39,490 nucleotides of DNA from Rhodobacteraceae bacterium HLUCCA09 (lineage in GTDB: Bacteria > Pseudomonadota > Alphaproteobacteria > Rhodobacterales > Rhodobacteraceae). The stretch lies in NCBI GenBank assembly GCA_001314685.1, contig LJNT01000011.1, positions 1 through 39,490 of the forward strand, given 5' to 3'. Position 1 is the stretch's first letter, and every line of letters begins with the position of its first letter. The notes below the pieces were generated by a model that was given only the letters and a program-made list of their open reading frames with translations, had not been told where the DNA came from and made no database searches. Shown piece after piece: positions 8,497 to 15,878 of this stretch. Made by a program: the position numbers and the translations under genes.

Positions 8497-9267
8497 TCAG
8501 AACGGAAGGATGATGTCGCCGATCTGCTGGCCGTAGCGCGGCTGCTGCACGTCGGTGATCTGGCCGCGACCGCCATAGGAGATGCGTGCCTGGGCGATCT
8601 TGTCGTAGGTAATCTCGTTGCGGCGCGAGATGTCCTCGGGCCGGACATAGCCGCTGACGATCAGCTCGCGCACCTCGAAGTTCACCCGCACCTCCTGGCG
8701 GCCCTCGACCCGAAGCACGCCATTGCGCAGCACCTCGACCACGGTCGCGGCGACGCGCAGCGTCACCTCCTCGCTCCGCTGGACGGAGCCCTCGCCGCCG
8801 AAGCGGCTGGAGGAGTCGACCGACACAGCCTCGTCAAGAGTGACGCCCTCGGGCAGACGCTCGTTGGCGCGCTGGGGCAGGCCGAACAGCTGCGGAATCC
8901 CCAGCTCCTCGCCCGCGTTGCGCGAGCGCTCGGTCGAGTTATCTATCTGCGCGCTCTCGTCGATCTCGATCACCACGGTGAGGATATCTCCGCGGGCGCG
9001 CGCGCGGCGGTCGCCGAGCAGCGAGGTGCGGTCGCGGCTCCAGAGCGAGGCGGCGTCGGCGGGAAGCGCCGGGTCGAGCCGGTCGGGCAGCGACGTGACC
9101 GACATCGCCCGTTGCTCCGAGTTGCCCTCGATCGGCGTCAGGCTGGGAGGCTTGCCCACATGGTCGAGCCGTCCGCAGCCGGCAAGCGCGACGCCGCCGA
9201 GGCAGCAAAGGGTGAGGGCCCGGGCGAGGGGGCGGCCGGCGAGCGGGCGATTGGCGGTCATGGTCAC
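8497..9267 (-). CDS. flgH: Flagellar L-ring lipoprotein FlgH
   Basis: Forms the outer-membrane L ring around the distal rod. The 256-residue precursor has a lipoprotein signal with lipobox LAGC and the lipid-modified Cys at residue 31. Family landmarks are SLWSRDRTSLLGDRRARARGDILTVVIEIDESA, given here in outline, then VLRNGVLRVEGRQEVRVNFE, RELIVSGYVRPEDISRRN and the C-terminal KIAQARISYGGRGQI. The start overlaps the flgA stop by 4 nt. A start a few codons later (M at residue 3) is equally good for the signal peptide. Confidence 0.96.
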   Translation of the reverse strand: MTMTANRPLAGRPLARALTLCCLGGVALAGCGRLDHVGKPPSLTPIEGNSEQRAMSVTSLPDRLDPALPADAASLWSRDRTSLLGDRRARARGDILTVVIEIDESAQIDNSTERSRNAGEELGIPQLFGLPQRANERLPEGVTLDEAVSVDSSSRFGGEGSVQRSEEVTLRVAATVVEVLRNGVLRVEGRQEVRVNFEVRELIVSGYVRPEDISRRNEITYDKIAQARISYGGRGQITDVQQPRYGQQIGDIILPF

Positions 9268-9701
9268 TCCGTCGTTTGGGGCAAGTCGCCCACGTGCACG
9301 CGGCCCTCGGCGTCGAGGATGCCCGTCACAGTGTTGCGCGAGGCGAGGTTGAGAACGCGCACCGCCTCGCCGGCGGCGGCGCGGTCGAGGGCGCGGCCCT
9401 CGGTCTCGATGGCCAGCCCGGTGTGGCGGTAGATCAGCGGCACGATCTGGTTGCGGTCGATCAGGGCGGGCGGGCCGAGGTCGGCGGCCCGGATCGGCCG
9501 GCCGGCATAGAGCACCACGCGGGTCTCCAGCCCGATCGCATTGGCGGGGTCGGCGAGCGCCCCCGGCACCTTCTCGGGCACCACGGCGAGATGCTCGGGA
9601 GCAAGCACCGTGTGACTGCGGATGGTCGCTGCGGCGATCAGGGTCTCTGCCGGAGCGGGCGAAGCGAGCACGGCGAGAAGCAGGAGGGAGGCGAGTCGCA
9701 T
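9264..9701 (-). CDS. flgA: Flagellar P-ring assembly chaperone FlgA
   Basis: A periplasmic chaperone for assembly of the P-ring protein FlgI. The 145 residues start with a Sec signal peptide (MRLASLLLLAVLASPAPA). The SAF-like domain is visible in IGLETRVVLYAGRPIRAADLGPP and the C-terminal ChapFlgA stretch in NQIVPLIYRHTGLAIETEGRAL and GEAVRVLNLASRNTVTG. This is the short form seen in many alphaproteobacteria, lacking the extra N-terminal domain of enterobacterial FlgA. It overlaps flgG by 1 nt and flgH by 4 nt. flgI itself is not in the window. Confidence 0.94.
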   Translation of the reverse strand: MRLASLLLLAVLASPAPAETLIAAATIRSHTVLAPEHLAVVPEKVPGALADPANAIGLETRVVLYAGRPIRAADLGPPALIDRNQIVPLIYRHTGLAIETEGRALDRAAAGEAVRVLNLASRNTVTGILDAEGRVHVGDLPQTTE

Positions 9702-10486
9702 CAGCGGATCTGCGTGGTCGTGCCGAGCATCTGATCGGCGGCGGTGATCACCTTGGCATTGAGCTCGTAGCCGCGCTGCGCCTCGATCAGCTCGGTCAGC
9801 TCGCGCACCGCGTCGACCGAACTCTCCTCGAGAAAGCCCTGCCGAAGGGTGCCGAGCCCGTCCTCGCCCGGGTTCGACACGAGCGGCGGGCCCGAGGCGG
9901 GGCTTTCGAGGAAGAGATTGTCGCCCATCGCCTCGAGCCCCTTCTCGTTGGAGAAGGTGGCAAGCGTGAACTGGCCAAGCAGCTCGGGCTCGACCTCGTC
10001 GGCGAAGAAGGCGTAGATCTCGCCGTCGGCCGAGACCGAGATCGCGCGGGCGTCGTCGGGGATCGTGATGTCGGGTACCACCGGGTAACCCTGCGCGGTC
10101 ACGATCTGGCCGTCCGGCGAGCGCTTGAGCGCGCCGTCGCGGGTGTAGGCTGGCAGGCCCGAGGGCAGCTCGATCTCGAGGTAGCCGCGACCCTCGATGG
10201 CCACGTCGAGCTCGCCGCCGGTGCGGCCGAGCGCGCCCTGGGCGAGCTGCACGCCGACCGCGGAGGCCCGGACGCCGAGGCCGATCTGGACGCCGGTGGG
10301 CAGCACCGTGCCGTTGCTGGCGCTGACCGTGCCGGGGCGCACCTCCTGCCGGTAGTGCAGATCGGCAAATTCGGCGCGGCGGGCGTTGTAGCCGGTGGTC
10401 GACATGTTCGCGAGGTTGTTGGCGATCGTGTCGACGCGCATCTGCTGCGCGCCCATCCCCGTCGCGGCGATCTTGAGCGATTCCAT
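9701..10486 (-). CDS. flgG: Distal rod protein FlgG
   Basis: The distal rod subunit of the flagellar axle. The 261 residues match the family. The N-terminal rod signature reads IAATGMGAQQMRVDTIANNLANMSTTGY in outline, the central domain carries GRGYLEIELPSGLPAYTRDGAL, and the C-terminal helix has SSVDAVRELTELIEAQRGYELN followed by KVITAADQML. It starts 10 nt after flgF ends, with a GGAG-type ribosome site (GAGGAGATACC in the gap), and its end overlaps the flgA start by 1 nt. Confidence 0.97.
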   Translation of the reverse strand: MESLKIAATGMGAQQMRVDTIANNLANMSTTGYNARRAEFADLHYRQEVRPGTVSASNGTVLPTGVQIGLGVRASAVGVQLAQGALGRTGGELDVAIEGRGYLEIELPSGLPAYTRDGALKRSPDGQIVTAQGYPVVPDITIPDDARAISVSADGEIYAFFADEVEPELLGQFTLATFSNEKGLEAMGDNLFLESPASGPPLVSNPGEDGLGTLRQGFLEESSVDAVRELTELIEAQRGYELNAKVITAADQMLGTTTQIR

Positions 10487-10496
10487 CGGTATCTCC

Positions 10497-11210
10497 TCAG
10501 CGGGTGAGCGTATCGATCAGTTTGGAGCGGCGGTCGGACTCGCGGTCGAGGAAGGCCTGCCCGAGCTCGTAGGCGCGCTGGACCTCGATCATCCGGGCGA
10601 TCTCGGTGACGGGATCGACGTTCGACCCCTCGATCCGGCCCTGCAGGATGCGCCCGCCCTCGATCACGGGCTCGGTGCCCTGCTCGGCGCGAAAGAGGGC
10701 GCCGGCCTCACGCACAATGTCGGTCGGATCGACGGGGCGCCAGAGCCCGATCTGGGCGATCGGCGCGCCATCGGCCGACATCGTGCCGTCCGGCGCGATG
10801 GTGATGACCTCGGCCTCGGGCGGGGCAAAGACGGGAGCGCCGCCGGCATCAAGCAGGGGGTGCCCGTCGGGCGTCACCAGGTCGCCCGCATCGTTCGGCG
10901 TGAACGTGCCGGCCCTGGTCAGCCGCTCACCCGTGGGCGTCTGCACGAGGAAGAAGCCCTCGCCCTCGATGGCGAGGTCGAACGTGCCGCCTGTCTGCGT
11001 CAGCGCCCCCTGCGAGAGGTCGATCGTGCGGGCGCGGGCAGCGGCCATCGACAGGCTGTCGCCGCCAGGCGTGGCCTTGATGTACTCGGTGAAAAGCACG
11101 CCCTCGCGACGGTAGCCCGTGGTCGCGGCGTTGGCGATATTGTTGGCGACGGTGTTCATCTCGCGCATCAGGCCGACCTGACGGGCGAGGGTGACGATCG
11201 AGGTGCTCAT
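10497..11210 (-). CDS. flgF: Proximal rod protein FlgF
   Basis: A proximal rod subunit, related to FlgG and the hook protein. The start is set at ATG 11210, giving 237 residues and a 4-nt overlap with the fliQ stop; the reading frame stays open further upstream only as a shadow of fliQ. The rod signature is MREMNTVANNIANAATTGYR. The central domain has GEGFFLVQTPTGERLTRAGTF, and the C-terminal helix has NVDPVTEIARMIEVQRAYELGQ. FlgF is separated from FlgG by its divergent N-terminus and shorter length. Confidence 0.95.
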   Translation of the reverse strand: MSTSIVTLARQVGLMREMNTVANNIANAATTGYRREGVLFTEYIKATPGGDSLSMAAARARTIDLSQGALTQTGGTFDLAIEGEGFFLVQTPTGERLTRAGTFTPNDAGDLVTPDGHPLLDAGGAPVFAPPEAEVITIAPDGTMSADGAPIAQIGLWRPVDPTDIVREAGALFRAEQGTEPVIEGGRILQGRIEGSNVDPVTEIARMIEVQRAYELGQAFLDRESDRRSKLIDTLTR

Positions 11211-11479
11211 GGGCCGCCTCCGGCGATCTGGGGCAGGATGTCGGCCTGGAAGTAGCCGGTCAGCGTCTGAGTCATGAACCCCATCGACCCCCAGAAGACG
11301 AGAACGATGGCCAGGAGCTTCGGCACGAATGTCAGCGTCATCTCCTGGACAGAGGTCAGCGCCTGGAAGAGGCCGACCGCGAGGCCCGCGATCAGCGCCA
11401 TCGACAGGATCGGGACGGAGATGATCACCGACACCCACAGGCCGTGGCGCATCGTGTCGTAGAAGACGGCCTCTTCCAT
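11207..11479 (-). CDS. fliQ: Flagellar export gate protein FliQ
   Basis: A small export gate subunit with two membrane hairpin helices. The 90 residues match the family: SVIISVPILSMALIAGLAVGLFQALTSVQEMTLTFVPKL, given in outline, then LAIVLVFWGSMGFMTQTLTGYF. It sits between fliE and flgF in the rod-gene block, overlapping flgF by 4 nt, rather than beside fliR. This placement suggests the gate and rod genes are co-expressed as early flagellar genes. Confidence 0.97.
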   Translation of the reverse strand: MEEAVFYDTMRHGLWVSVIISVPILSMALIAGLAVGLFQALTSVQEMTLTFVPKLLAIVLVFWGSMGFMTQTLTGYFQADILPQIAGGGP

Positions 11480-11482
11480 GGC

Positions 11483-11812
11483 TCAGACCGGCATGCGCAG
11501 GATTTCCTGGTAGGCCTCGACCACCCGGTCGCGCACGGCGACGGCGGCCTCGACCGCGAGCTCGCTCTGGCTGAGCGCCTCGACCAGGGCGTGCGGGTCG
11601 GCCTTGCCCACCAGCGCGTCCTGCGCGGTGCGCTCGGCGGCGCCGAGCGTCTCGGCGAAGTCGCGCGCGGCGGCGGTCGCCGTCTGGCCAAAGCTGCCGG
11701 GGGCGAACGGGCCGGCAGCCTGCGGGCCCGGCGACGACGGAGCGGTGAGCGAAGGGCTGGGCGCCGCCGCACCCTGGTAGAGGCGGGCGGCCTGAGTCGC
11801 GCGGATGTCCAT
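11483..11812 (-). CDS. fliE: Flagellar hook-basal body protein FliE
   Basis: Links the MS ring or export gate to the proximal rod. The 109 residues have a Pro/Ala/Ser-rich N-terminal third and the conserved C-terminal helices: DFAETLGAAERTAQDALVGKADPHALVEAL in outline, and LAVEAAVAVRDRVVEAYQEILRMPV. It starts with a clear AAAGGAG ribosome site about 5 nt upstream and is followed by fliQ after 3 nt. Confidence 0.95.
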   Translation of the reverse strand: MDIRATQAARLYQGAAAPSPSLTAPSSPGPQAAGPFAPGSFGQTATAAARDFAETLGAAERTAQDALVGKADPHALVEALSQSELAVEAAVAVRDRVVEAYQEILRMPV

Positions 11813-11823
11813 TCTGGTCTCCT

Positions 11824-12216
11824 TTATCTGCGCAGCAGCTCGAGCAGGCTCGTCGTCATCTGCCTTGCCTGGTCGAACATCTTGAGGTTGGCCTCGTAGC
11901 TTCGCTGGGCCTGCCTCGCGTCGGCGATCTCGACCACGAGATCGACGTTGGACCCCCGGAAATTGCCGCTCTCGTCGGCGAGCGGGTTGCCGGGGTCGTG
12001 GATCAGGGGCAGTTCGGACGTGTCGAGGCGCACGCGGCCGGTCTCGACCAGCGCGGGCTCGCCCGTCCGCACCGGCGCCGGCTCGAACGAGACGAGCTTT
12101 CGGCGGAAGCCGGGCGTGTCGGCGTTGGCGATATTCTCGGAGACGTGGCGCAGGCGGGTCGATTGCGCCTTCATGCCCGAGGCCGACAGCGCCATGGTGC
12201 GCAGCAGATCGCTCAT
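11824..12216 (-). CDS. flgC: Proximal rod protein FlgC
   Basis: A proximal rod subunit. The 130 residues carry the rod signature ALSASGMKAQSTRLRHVSENIANADTPGFRRK (in outline) at the N-terminus and the C-terminal SNVDLVVEIADARQAQRSYEANLKMFDQARQM that is typical of FlgC. It lies 4 nt after flgB and 11 nt before fliE, so flgB-flgC-fliE form the usual core of a rod operon. Confidence 0.97.
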   Translation of the reverse strand: MSDLLRTMALSASGMKAQSTRLRHVSENIANADTPGFRRKLVSFEPAPVRTGEPALVETGRVRLDTSELPLIHDPGNPLADESGNFRGSNVDLVVEIADARQAQRSYEANLKMFDQARQMTTSLLELLRR

Positions 12217-12220
12217 GGCC

Positions 12221-12619
12221 TTACCTCCGCCCGATGCCGGCGCGCAGAACCGTCATCGCGCTGCGATACACGGCGAGCGCCATGTCGTGGTCGCGCCGGA
12301 GTGTGGCGGCGTCCATGATCTCGGTCTCGAGCGAGACGGAATTGCCGTTGGGCGCCTCGCGCGCCCCGGCGACCTCGCGCGCGGCGGGCGTCGGATAGCC
12401 GTGGCCGGCACCGAAATGGCCGGCCCGGGTAGCCTGCAGTCCGATACCATCGCCGGAGGCGGCGCGGTGGGCGTATAGCCTCGCAAAATCGGGGATGCCG
12501 ACGCGCTTGTAACCCGGCGTGTTCACGTTGGCCACGTTCCGGGCGACGGCCTCTTGCCGGGCGGCGGCATGGCGGGCGAGGCCCTGCGCCATGCGGAAGA
12601 TCTGCAATTCGCCGAACAT
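12221..12619 (-). CDS. flgB: Proximal rod protein FlgB
   Basis: A proximal rod subunit and the first gene of the nine-gene reverse block ending in fliL. The 132 residues include RQEAVARNVANVNTPGYKR, the FlgB-type rod signature, and a C-terminal helix DAATLRRDHDMALAVYRSAM. The start ATG faces fliI across a 78-nt divergent region that contains the dyad at 12650-12667, so both transcripts could share one regulator. Confidence 0.94.
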   Translation of the reverse strand: MFGELQIFRMAQGLARHAAARQEAVARNVANVNTPGYKRVGIPDFARLYAHRAASGDGIGLQATRAGHFGAGHGYPTPAAREVAGAREAPNGNSVSLETEIMDAATLRRDHDMALAVYRSAMTVLRAGIGRR

Positions 12620-12649
12620 CGGGTTTCTCCCTCTGTCTTCAACACCGGC

Positions 12650-12667
12650 TTAAGGCTGATTCCTTTA
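12650..12667. promoter_or_regulatory. Dyad TTAAGGC-N4-TCCTTTA between divergent flgB and fliI
   Basis: This element matches the one at 2719-2736 at 13 of 18 positions by eye. It begins 48 nt before the fliI ATG; the other begins 50 nt before the transglycosylase ATG. It is quasi-symmetric, since the complementary strand reads TAAAGGA, so one protein could serve both divergent flagellar transcripts. The regulator is not identified. Confidence 0.45.
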
Positions 12668-12697
12668 GAAACGGTGCACCATGGCCAGGAGGGCAGG

Positions 12698-14059
12698 ATG
12701 CAGGGCAGAAGTCTGACGGGACTCGCGGCGGAAATCGCCGCGATCAGGCCGGCGCGCGCGGTGGGGCGCGTCACGCGGGCGGGCGGCGGCCTGGTGCACG
12801 TGACGGGGCTCGCCGACGCGGCGGCGCTGGGCGACCGGGTGTGCCTCGAGGCACGCGACGGCCCGATTGCGGGCGAGATCGTCGAGATCCGCGCCGACGG
12901 GGCCGAGATATTGCCGGAGGGGCCTGGCGAGGGGCTGCGCGTGGGCGACGCAGCGCTGCACCTCGGCCCCGCGCTCGTGGCGCCGCACGACGGCTGGATC
13001 GGACGGATCGTCGATGCCGACGGACGCCCGCTCGACGGGCGCTCCCTGCCGCCCGGCGGGACCTCGCGCCCGCTGCGCGGCCTGCCTCCGCCCGCGGTGA
13101 CGCGGCGTGCCCTCGGGCCGCGGCTGGCCACCGGCACGGCGGTGTTCGACACCATCCTGCCAATCGTGCGGGGCCAGCGCATGGGCCTCTTCGCCGGGGC
13201 TGGCGTCGGCAAGTCGCGGCTGCTCGGCGCGCTTGGCCGGCAGATGGAGGCCGACGTGACCGTCATCGCCCTGATCGGCGAGCGCGGTCGCGAGTTGCGC
13301 GAGTTCGTCGAGCGCGCGCTCGGGCCCGAGGGAATGGCGCGCGCAGTGATCGTGGTGGCCACGTCGGATCAGCCGCCGCTCGTCCGCCGCCGCGCGCTAT
13401 GGACGGCGATGGCCGTGGCCGAGCATTTCCGCGACGCGGGGCAGCACGTTCTGTTCCTGGCCGATTCCGTCACCCGGTTCGCGGAGGCGCATCGCGAGAT
13501 CGCGCTCGCCTCGGGCGAGGGAGCGGCGTTGCGAGGCTATCCGCCCTCTGTGGCGCACGCGATCATGGCGCTGGCCGAGCGGGCGGGGCCCGGCGCCGAG
13601 GGCGAGGCGGGCGACATCACGGCGCTCTTCGCCGTTCTGGTTGCAGGCTCTGACATGGACGAGCCCGTGGCCGACATCCTGCGGGGCGTTCTCGACGGCC
13701 ATGTCGTCCTCGAGCGGGCGATCGCCGAGCGCGGCCGCTTCCCCGCCGTCGACGTTCTGCGCTCGGTCTCGCGCAGCCTGCCCGATTGCGCCACCGACGA
13801 CGAGAACCGCCTGATCGGCATCGCGCGGCGGCGGCTCGCGGCCTATGAGGACGCAGAATTGATGATCCAGTCAGGGCTCTACACCGCCGGCACCGACGGC
13901 GAGACCGATACAGCGGTGGCGACCTGGCCCGCGCTCGACGCGTTCGTGGCCGAACCCTCGCCCGACACGCCCGATGCCGCCTTCCGCCGCCTCGCCGCCT
14001 GCCTCGGTCAGCCGGCACCCGGCGGCGCCCCGGCACGCTGTGCGGACAGGACGGGCTAG
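12698..14059 (+). CDS. fliI: Flagellum-specific export ATPase FliI
   Basis: The cytoplasmic ATPase that energises and unloads export substrates at the gate. The 453 residues contain the Walker A motif GAGVGKS at residues 167-173 and the Walker B region HVLFLADSVTRFAEA with D256. The family stretch GERGRELREFVERALGPEGM and the C-terminal DGHVVLERAIAERGRFPAVD are also present. ATG 12698 is chosen because a strong AGGAGGG ribosome site ends 4 nt before it; the frame is open further upstream but overlaps flgB antisense. The last codons overlap the end of the opposing DUF1217 gene by 4 nt. Confidence 0.97.
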   Translation: MQGRSLTGLAAEIAAIRPARAVGRVTRAGGGLVHVTGLADAAALGDRVCLEARDGPIAGEIVEIRADGAEILPEGPGEGLRVGDAALHLGPALVAPHDGWIGRIVDADGRPLDGRSLPPGGTSRPLRGLPPPAVTRRALGPRLATGTAVFDTILPIVRGQRMGLFAGAGVGKSRLLGALGRQMEADVTVIALIGERGRELREFVERALGPEGMARAVIVVATSDQPPLVRRRALWTAMAVAEHFRDAGQHVLFLADSVTRFAEAHREIALASGEGAALRGYPPSVAHAIMALAERAGPGAEGEAGDITALFAVLVAGSDMDEPVADILRGVLDGHVVLERAIAERGRFPAVDVLRSVSRSLPDCATDDENRLIGIARRRLAAYEDAELMIQSGLYTAGTDGETDTAVATWPALDAFVAEPSPDTPDAAFRRLAACLGQPAPGGAPARCADRTG

Positions 14060-14880
14060 AAGAACGACACAGGCGAGCCGCCGGAGGCCGACTGCAGGAG
14101 CTGAAGAGCGGGGGAGGTCGGGCCGGCGCCTTGCCCGAACCCGCCCGAGATCTGCGCGCGCGCCAGGAAGACCCGCATCAGGTCTTCCTGCTTCCCGGGG
14201 TCGGCAAGGTCGGCGAAGCTCGACAGGCCGAACAGGCGCTCACCCCGCTCGCGGAACTCGACGAGCTGGCGGTCCAGGTCGAGCGCGCCGAAAGATTGTG
14301 GCAACCCCATCGCCGTCTCGAAGACCTGGCGCAGCGGAGGGTTGCCCATGACCGTCAGCCACTTGGTGTCATCGCCCACGTCGCGCGACGCGATCCCGGG
14401 TAACTCGCGCTCAAGCGTCAGGGCGAGGCGCATCGTCTGGTCGCTTTCGCCAACGCCCATCTCGAACTGGCGGCGCAGGTAGGCGCCGCCGATCTCGTCG
14501 GCGAAGCCGGATCGGGCGGTGCGCGGCAGCACCCCGTTGCCGAAGCCGAAGGCCGCCGAGAACTCGCGGTAGCGGCTGTCGGTCAGCTTGTTGGCAAGCG
14601 CCCCGCGATCGAGCGTGCCCTCTTCGAGCACCTTGCGGATGAAGGCCTTGCTGTTGATGTCGTCACCGAGGCCGAACGCACCGAGCGCGACCGACAGAAG
14701 GCGGCGGTCGTCCACCAGTTGCTCGGCGGTGGTCACCTTGCCGATGTTCTGGCGAAAATAGTCGAGGTCGCGCTGACGGCTGGGCGCGGCGTCGAACGCC
14801 GCGCGCTGGGTGTCCATCGTCCGTTTGAGGAACTGCCAGCCGGCGATGCCGCCGAAAGGGACGACGGGCTGAAAGCTCAT
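14056..14880 (-). CDS. DUF1217 family flagellar-locus protein
   Basis: A 274-residue protein I recognise as the DUF1217 type found in alphaproteobacterial flagellar clusters. Its biochemical role is unknown to me. It has no signal peptide. It is mostly helical, with repeated pattern elements such as RQRDLDYFRQNIGKVTTAEQ, SKAFIRKVLEEGTLDRGALANKLTDSRYREFSAAFGFG (in outline) and WLTVMGNPPLRQVFETAMGLP. It overlaps flbT by 4 nt and so lies at the end of the flagellin-flaF-flbT block. Its end also overlaps the opposing fliI by 4 nt. The context suggests a filament-stage role such as an exported structural or chaperone protein. Confidence 0.85.
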   Translation of the reverse strand: MSFQPVVPFGGIAGWQFLKRTMDTQRAAFDAAPSRQRDLDYFRQNIGKVTTAEQLVDDRRLLSVALGAFGLGDDINSKAFIRKVLEEGTLDRGALANKLTDSRYREFSAAFGFGNGVLPRTARSGFADEIGGAYLRRQFEMGVGESDQTMRLALTLERELPGIASRDVGDDTKWLTVMGNPPLRQVFETAMGLPQSFGALDLDRQLVEFRERGERLFGLSSFADLADPGKQEDLMRVFLARAQISGGFGQGAGPTSPALQLLQSASGGSPVSFF

Positions 14881-15359
14881 TGCGCCCTGCCCATCGCCTG
14901 TCGCGGCGCGGCGGGGGCCAGCGCGGAGGATCGCGGCCCGCCGGGACTGCCGGTCGGGGCCGGGGCGGCGGCGAGCAGCCGTTCCTCGCGCGGCAGCAGC
15001 GCGCGCAGCGCCTTGAGGGCCTGGTAGGGCTGGCCCTCGTTGACGGCGCGCGTCGCGGCGGCGAGCTGGGTCCGGCTGTCCTCGTCGAGGAAGACCTGGC
15101 TGAGCTGCTCGATCCCGAGCAGCAGCTGTCGGCGCGCCTCCCCGGCATCGGCGTCGCCCGACAGGACGAGCTGGGCGATGTAGCAGACGCGCCGGACCGG
15201 CGTCGTCGCCTCCTCCGGGTGGATGGCGTCCTTGAGGCGCAGGATGTTGGCGCCCGGCGTGAGGATCGAGATCCGCGCCCGGCGGTCGCCGTTCTCGATC
15301 ACGGCCCCGTTGACCAGCACCCGCTCCTTCGGCCCGAGCTTGAGGACGAGCCCGCTCAT
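14877..15359 (-). CDS. flbT: Flagellin synthesis repressor FlbT
   Basis: In Caulobacter, FlbT binds the 5' leader of flagellin mRNA and promotes its turnover until the hook is complete. The 160 residues start at ATG 15359, overlapping the flaF stop by 4 nt. Family landmarks are MSGLVLKLGPKERVLVNGAV, ARISILTPGANILRLKDAI and ARRQLLLGIEQLSQVFLDE. A C-terminal Pro/Ala-rich extension is unstructured. Its location one gene after flagellin and flaF fits a local post-transcriptional control loop. Confidence 0.95.
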   Translation of the reverse strand: MSGLVLKLGPKERVLVNGAVIENGDRRARISILTPGANILRLKDAIHPEEATTPVRRVCYIAQLVLSGDADAGEARRQLLLGIEQLSQVFLDEDSRTQLAAATRAVNEGQPYQALKALRALLPREERLLAAAPAPTGSPGGPRSSALAPAAPRQAMGRAQ

Positions 15360-15787
15360 CGCACGACCCCGGGCCGCGTGGCGGGCTCTGCCGTCTCTGC
15401 CGGTTGGGCGGGCGTCTGGCCGAGCAGGCCGCGCATGACGGCGGCGTTGATCTCGATCAGCGGGCGCACGTCGGCCTCGCGGGCCAGCACCCTCGACGTG
15501 TGGTGAAAGGTGAACTCGGCAAGGTAGAACAGGCGCGCGCGCAGGTCCTGCGGCAGCGCGTTGGCCTCGTCGGCGACGTTGACGGCGAGCGTCGTCCACA
15601 GCTTGCGGTTCTCGTGCAGCGCCTCGGCGAGGGCGGGAAACCCGGTGCGGCCCTTCTCGGCGGCGGCCTTCATGCGGCGCGTGACCTGCGAGAAGACGGC
15701 GTATTCGGTGCCGCGGGGGGTGCGGGCGGCGGCGGACTGCGCGCCGTAGGCGGTTTCGGCCATTTTGGCCGTGGTCATCATGGTCAC
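15356..15787 (-). CDS. flaF: Flagellin biosynthesis regulator FlaF
   Basis: FlaF promotes flagellin translation or secretion and acts opposite to FlbT in Caulobacter and Brucella. The protein is about 143 residues; landmarks are YAVFSQVTRRMKAAAEKG, ALHENRKLWTTLAVNVADE and LPQDLRARLFYLAEFTFHHTSRVL in outline. I place the start at GTG 15787 because a GGAAGGA site lies 6 nt upstream. ATG 15781 or 15778 are close alternatives, and a start at 15820 would leave the ribosome site inside the gene. It lies 91 nt after flagellin, with a strong hairpin in between. Confidence 0.9.
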   Translation of the reverse strand: MTMMTTAKMAETAYGAQSAAARTPRGTEYAVFSQVTRRMKAAAEKGRTGFPALAEALHENRKLWTTLAVNVADEANALPQDLRARLFYLAEFTFHHTSRVLAREADVRPLIEINAAVMRGLLGQTPAQPAETAEPATRPGVVR

Positions 15788-15844
15788 GGTCGGTCCTTCC
15801 GGTTGCGGTGTCCGTGTCACGCGGGCTGGCGCCCCGCAGGGCGG

Positions 15845-15872
15845 GGGGAGGGCGGATCACGCCGCCCTCCCC
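15845..15872 (-). terminator. Perfect 11-bp hairpin after flagellin stop
   Basis: On the flagellin strand, GGGGAGGGCGG pairs perfectly with CCGCCCTCCCC across a 6-nt loop (CGTGAT), starting 6 nt after the flagellin TAA. There is no U-tract, so it may act as a GC-rich terminator, an attenuator or a 3' stabiliser of the flagellin message. It separates highly expressed flagellin from flaF and flbT. Confidence 0.75.
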
Positions 15873-15878
15873 ACTCGC

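Noticed and set aside
12554..12697. N-terminal extension of FliI
   Set aside because: It overlaps flgB antisense and the divergent regulatory region; the AGGAGGG site points to ATG 12698.
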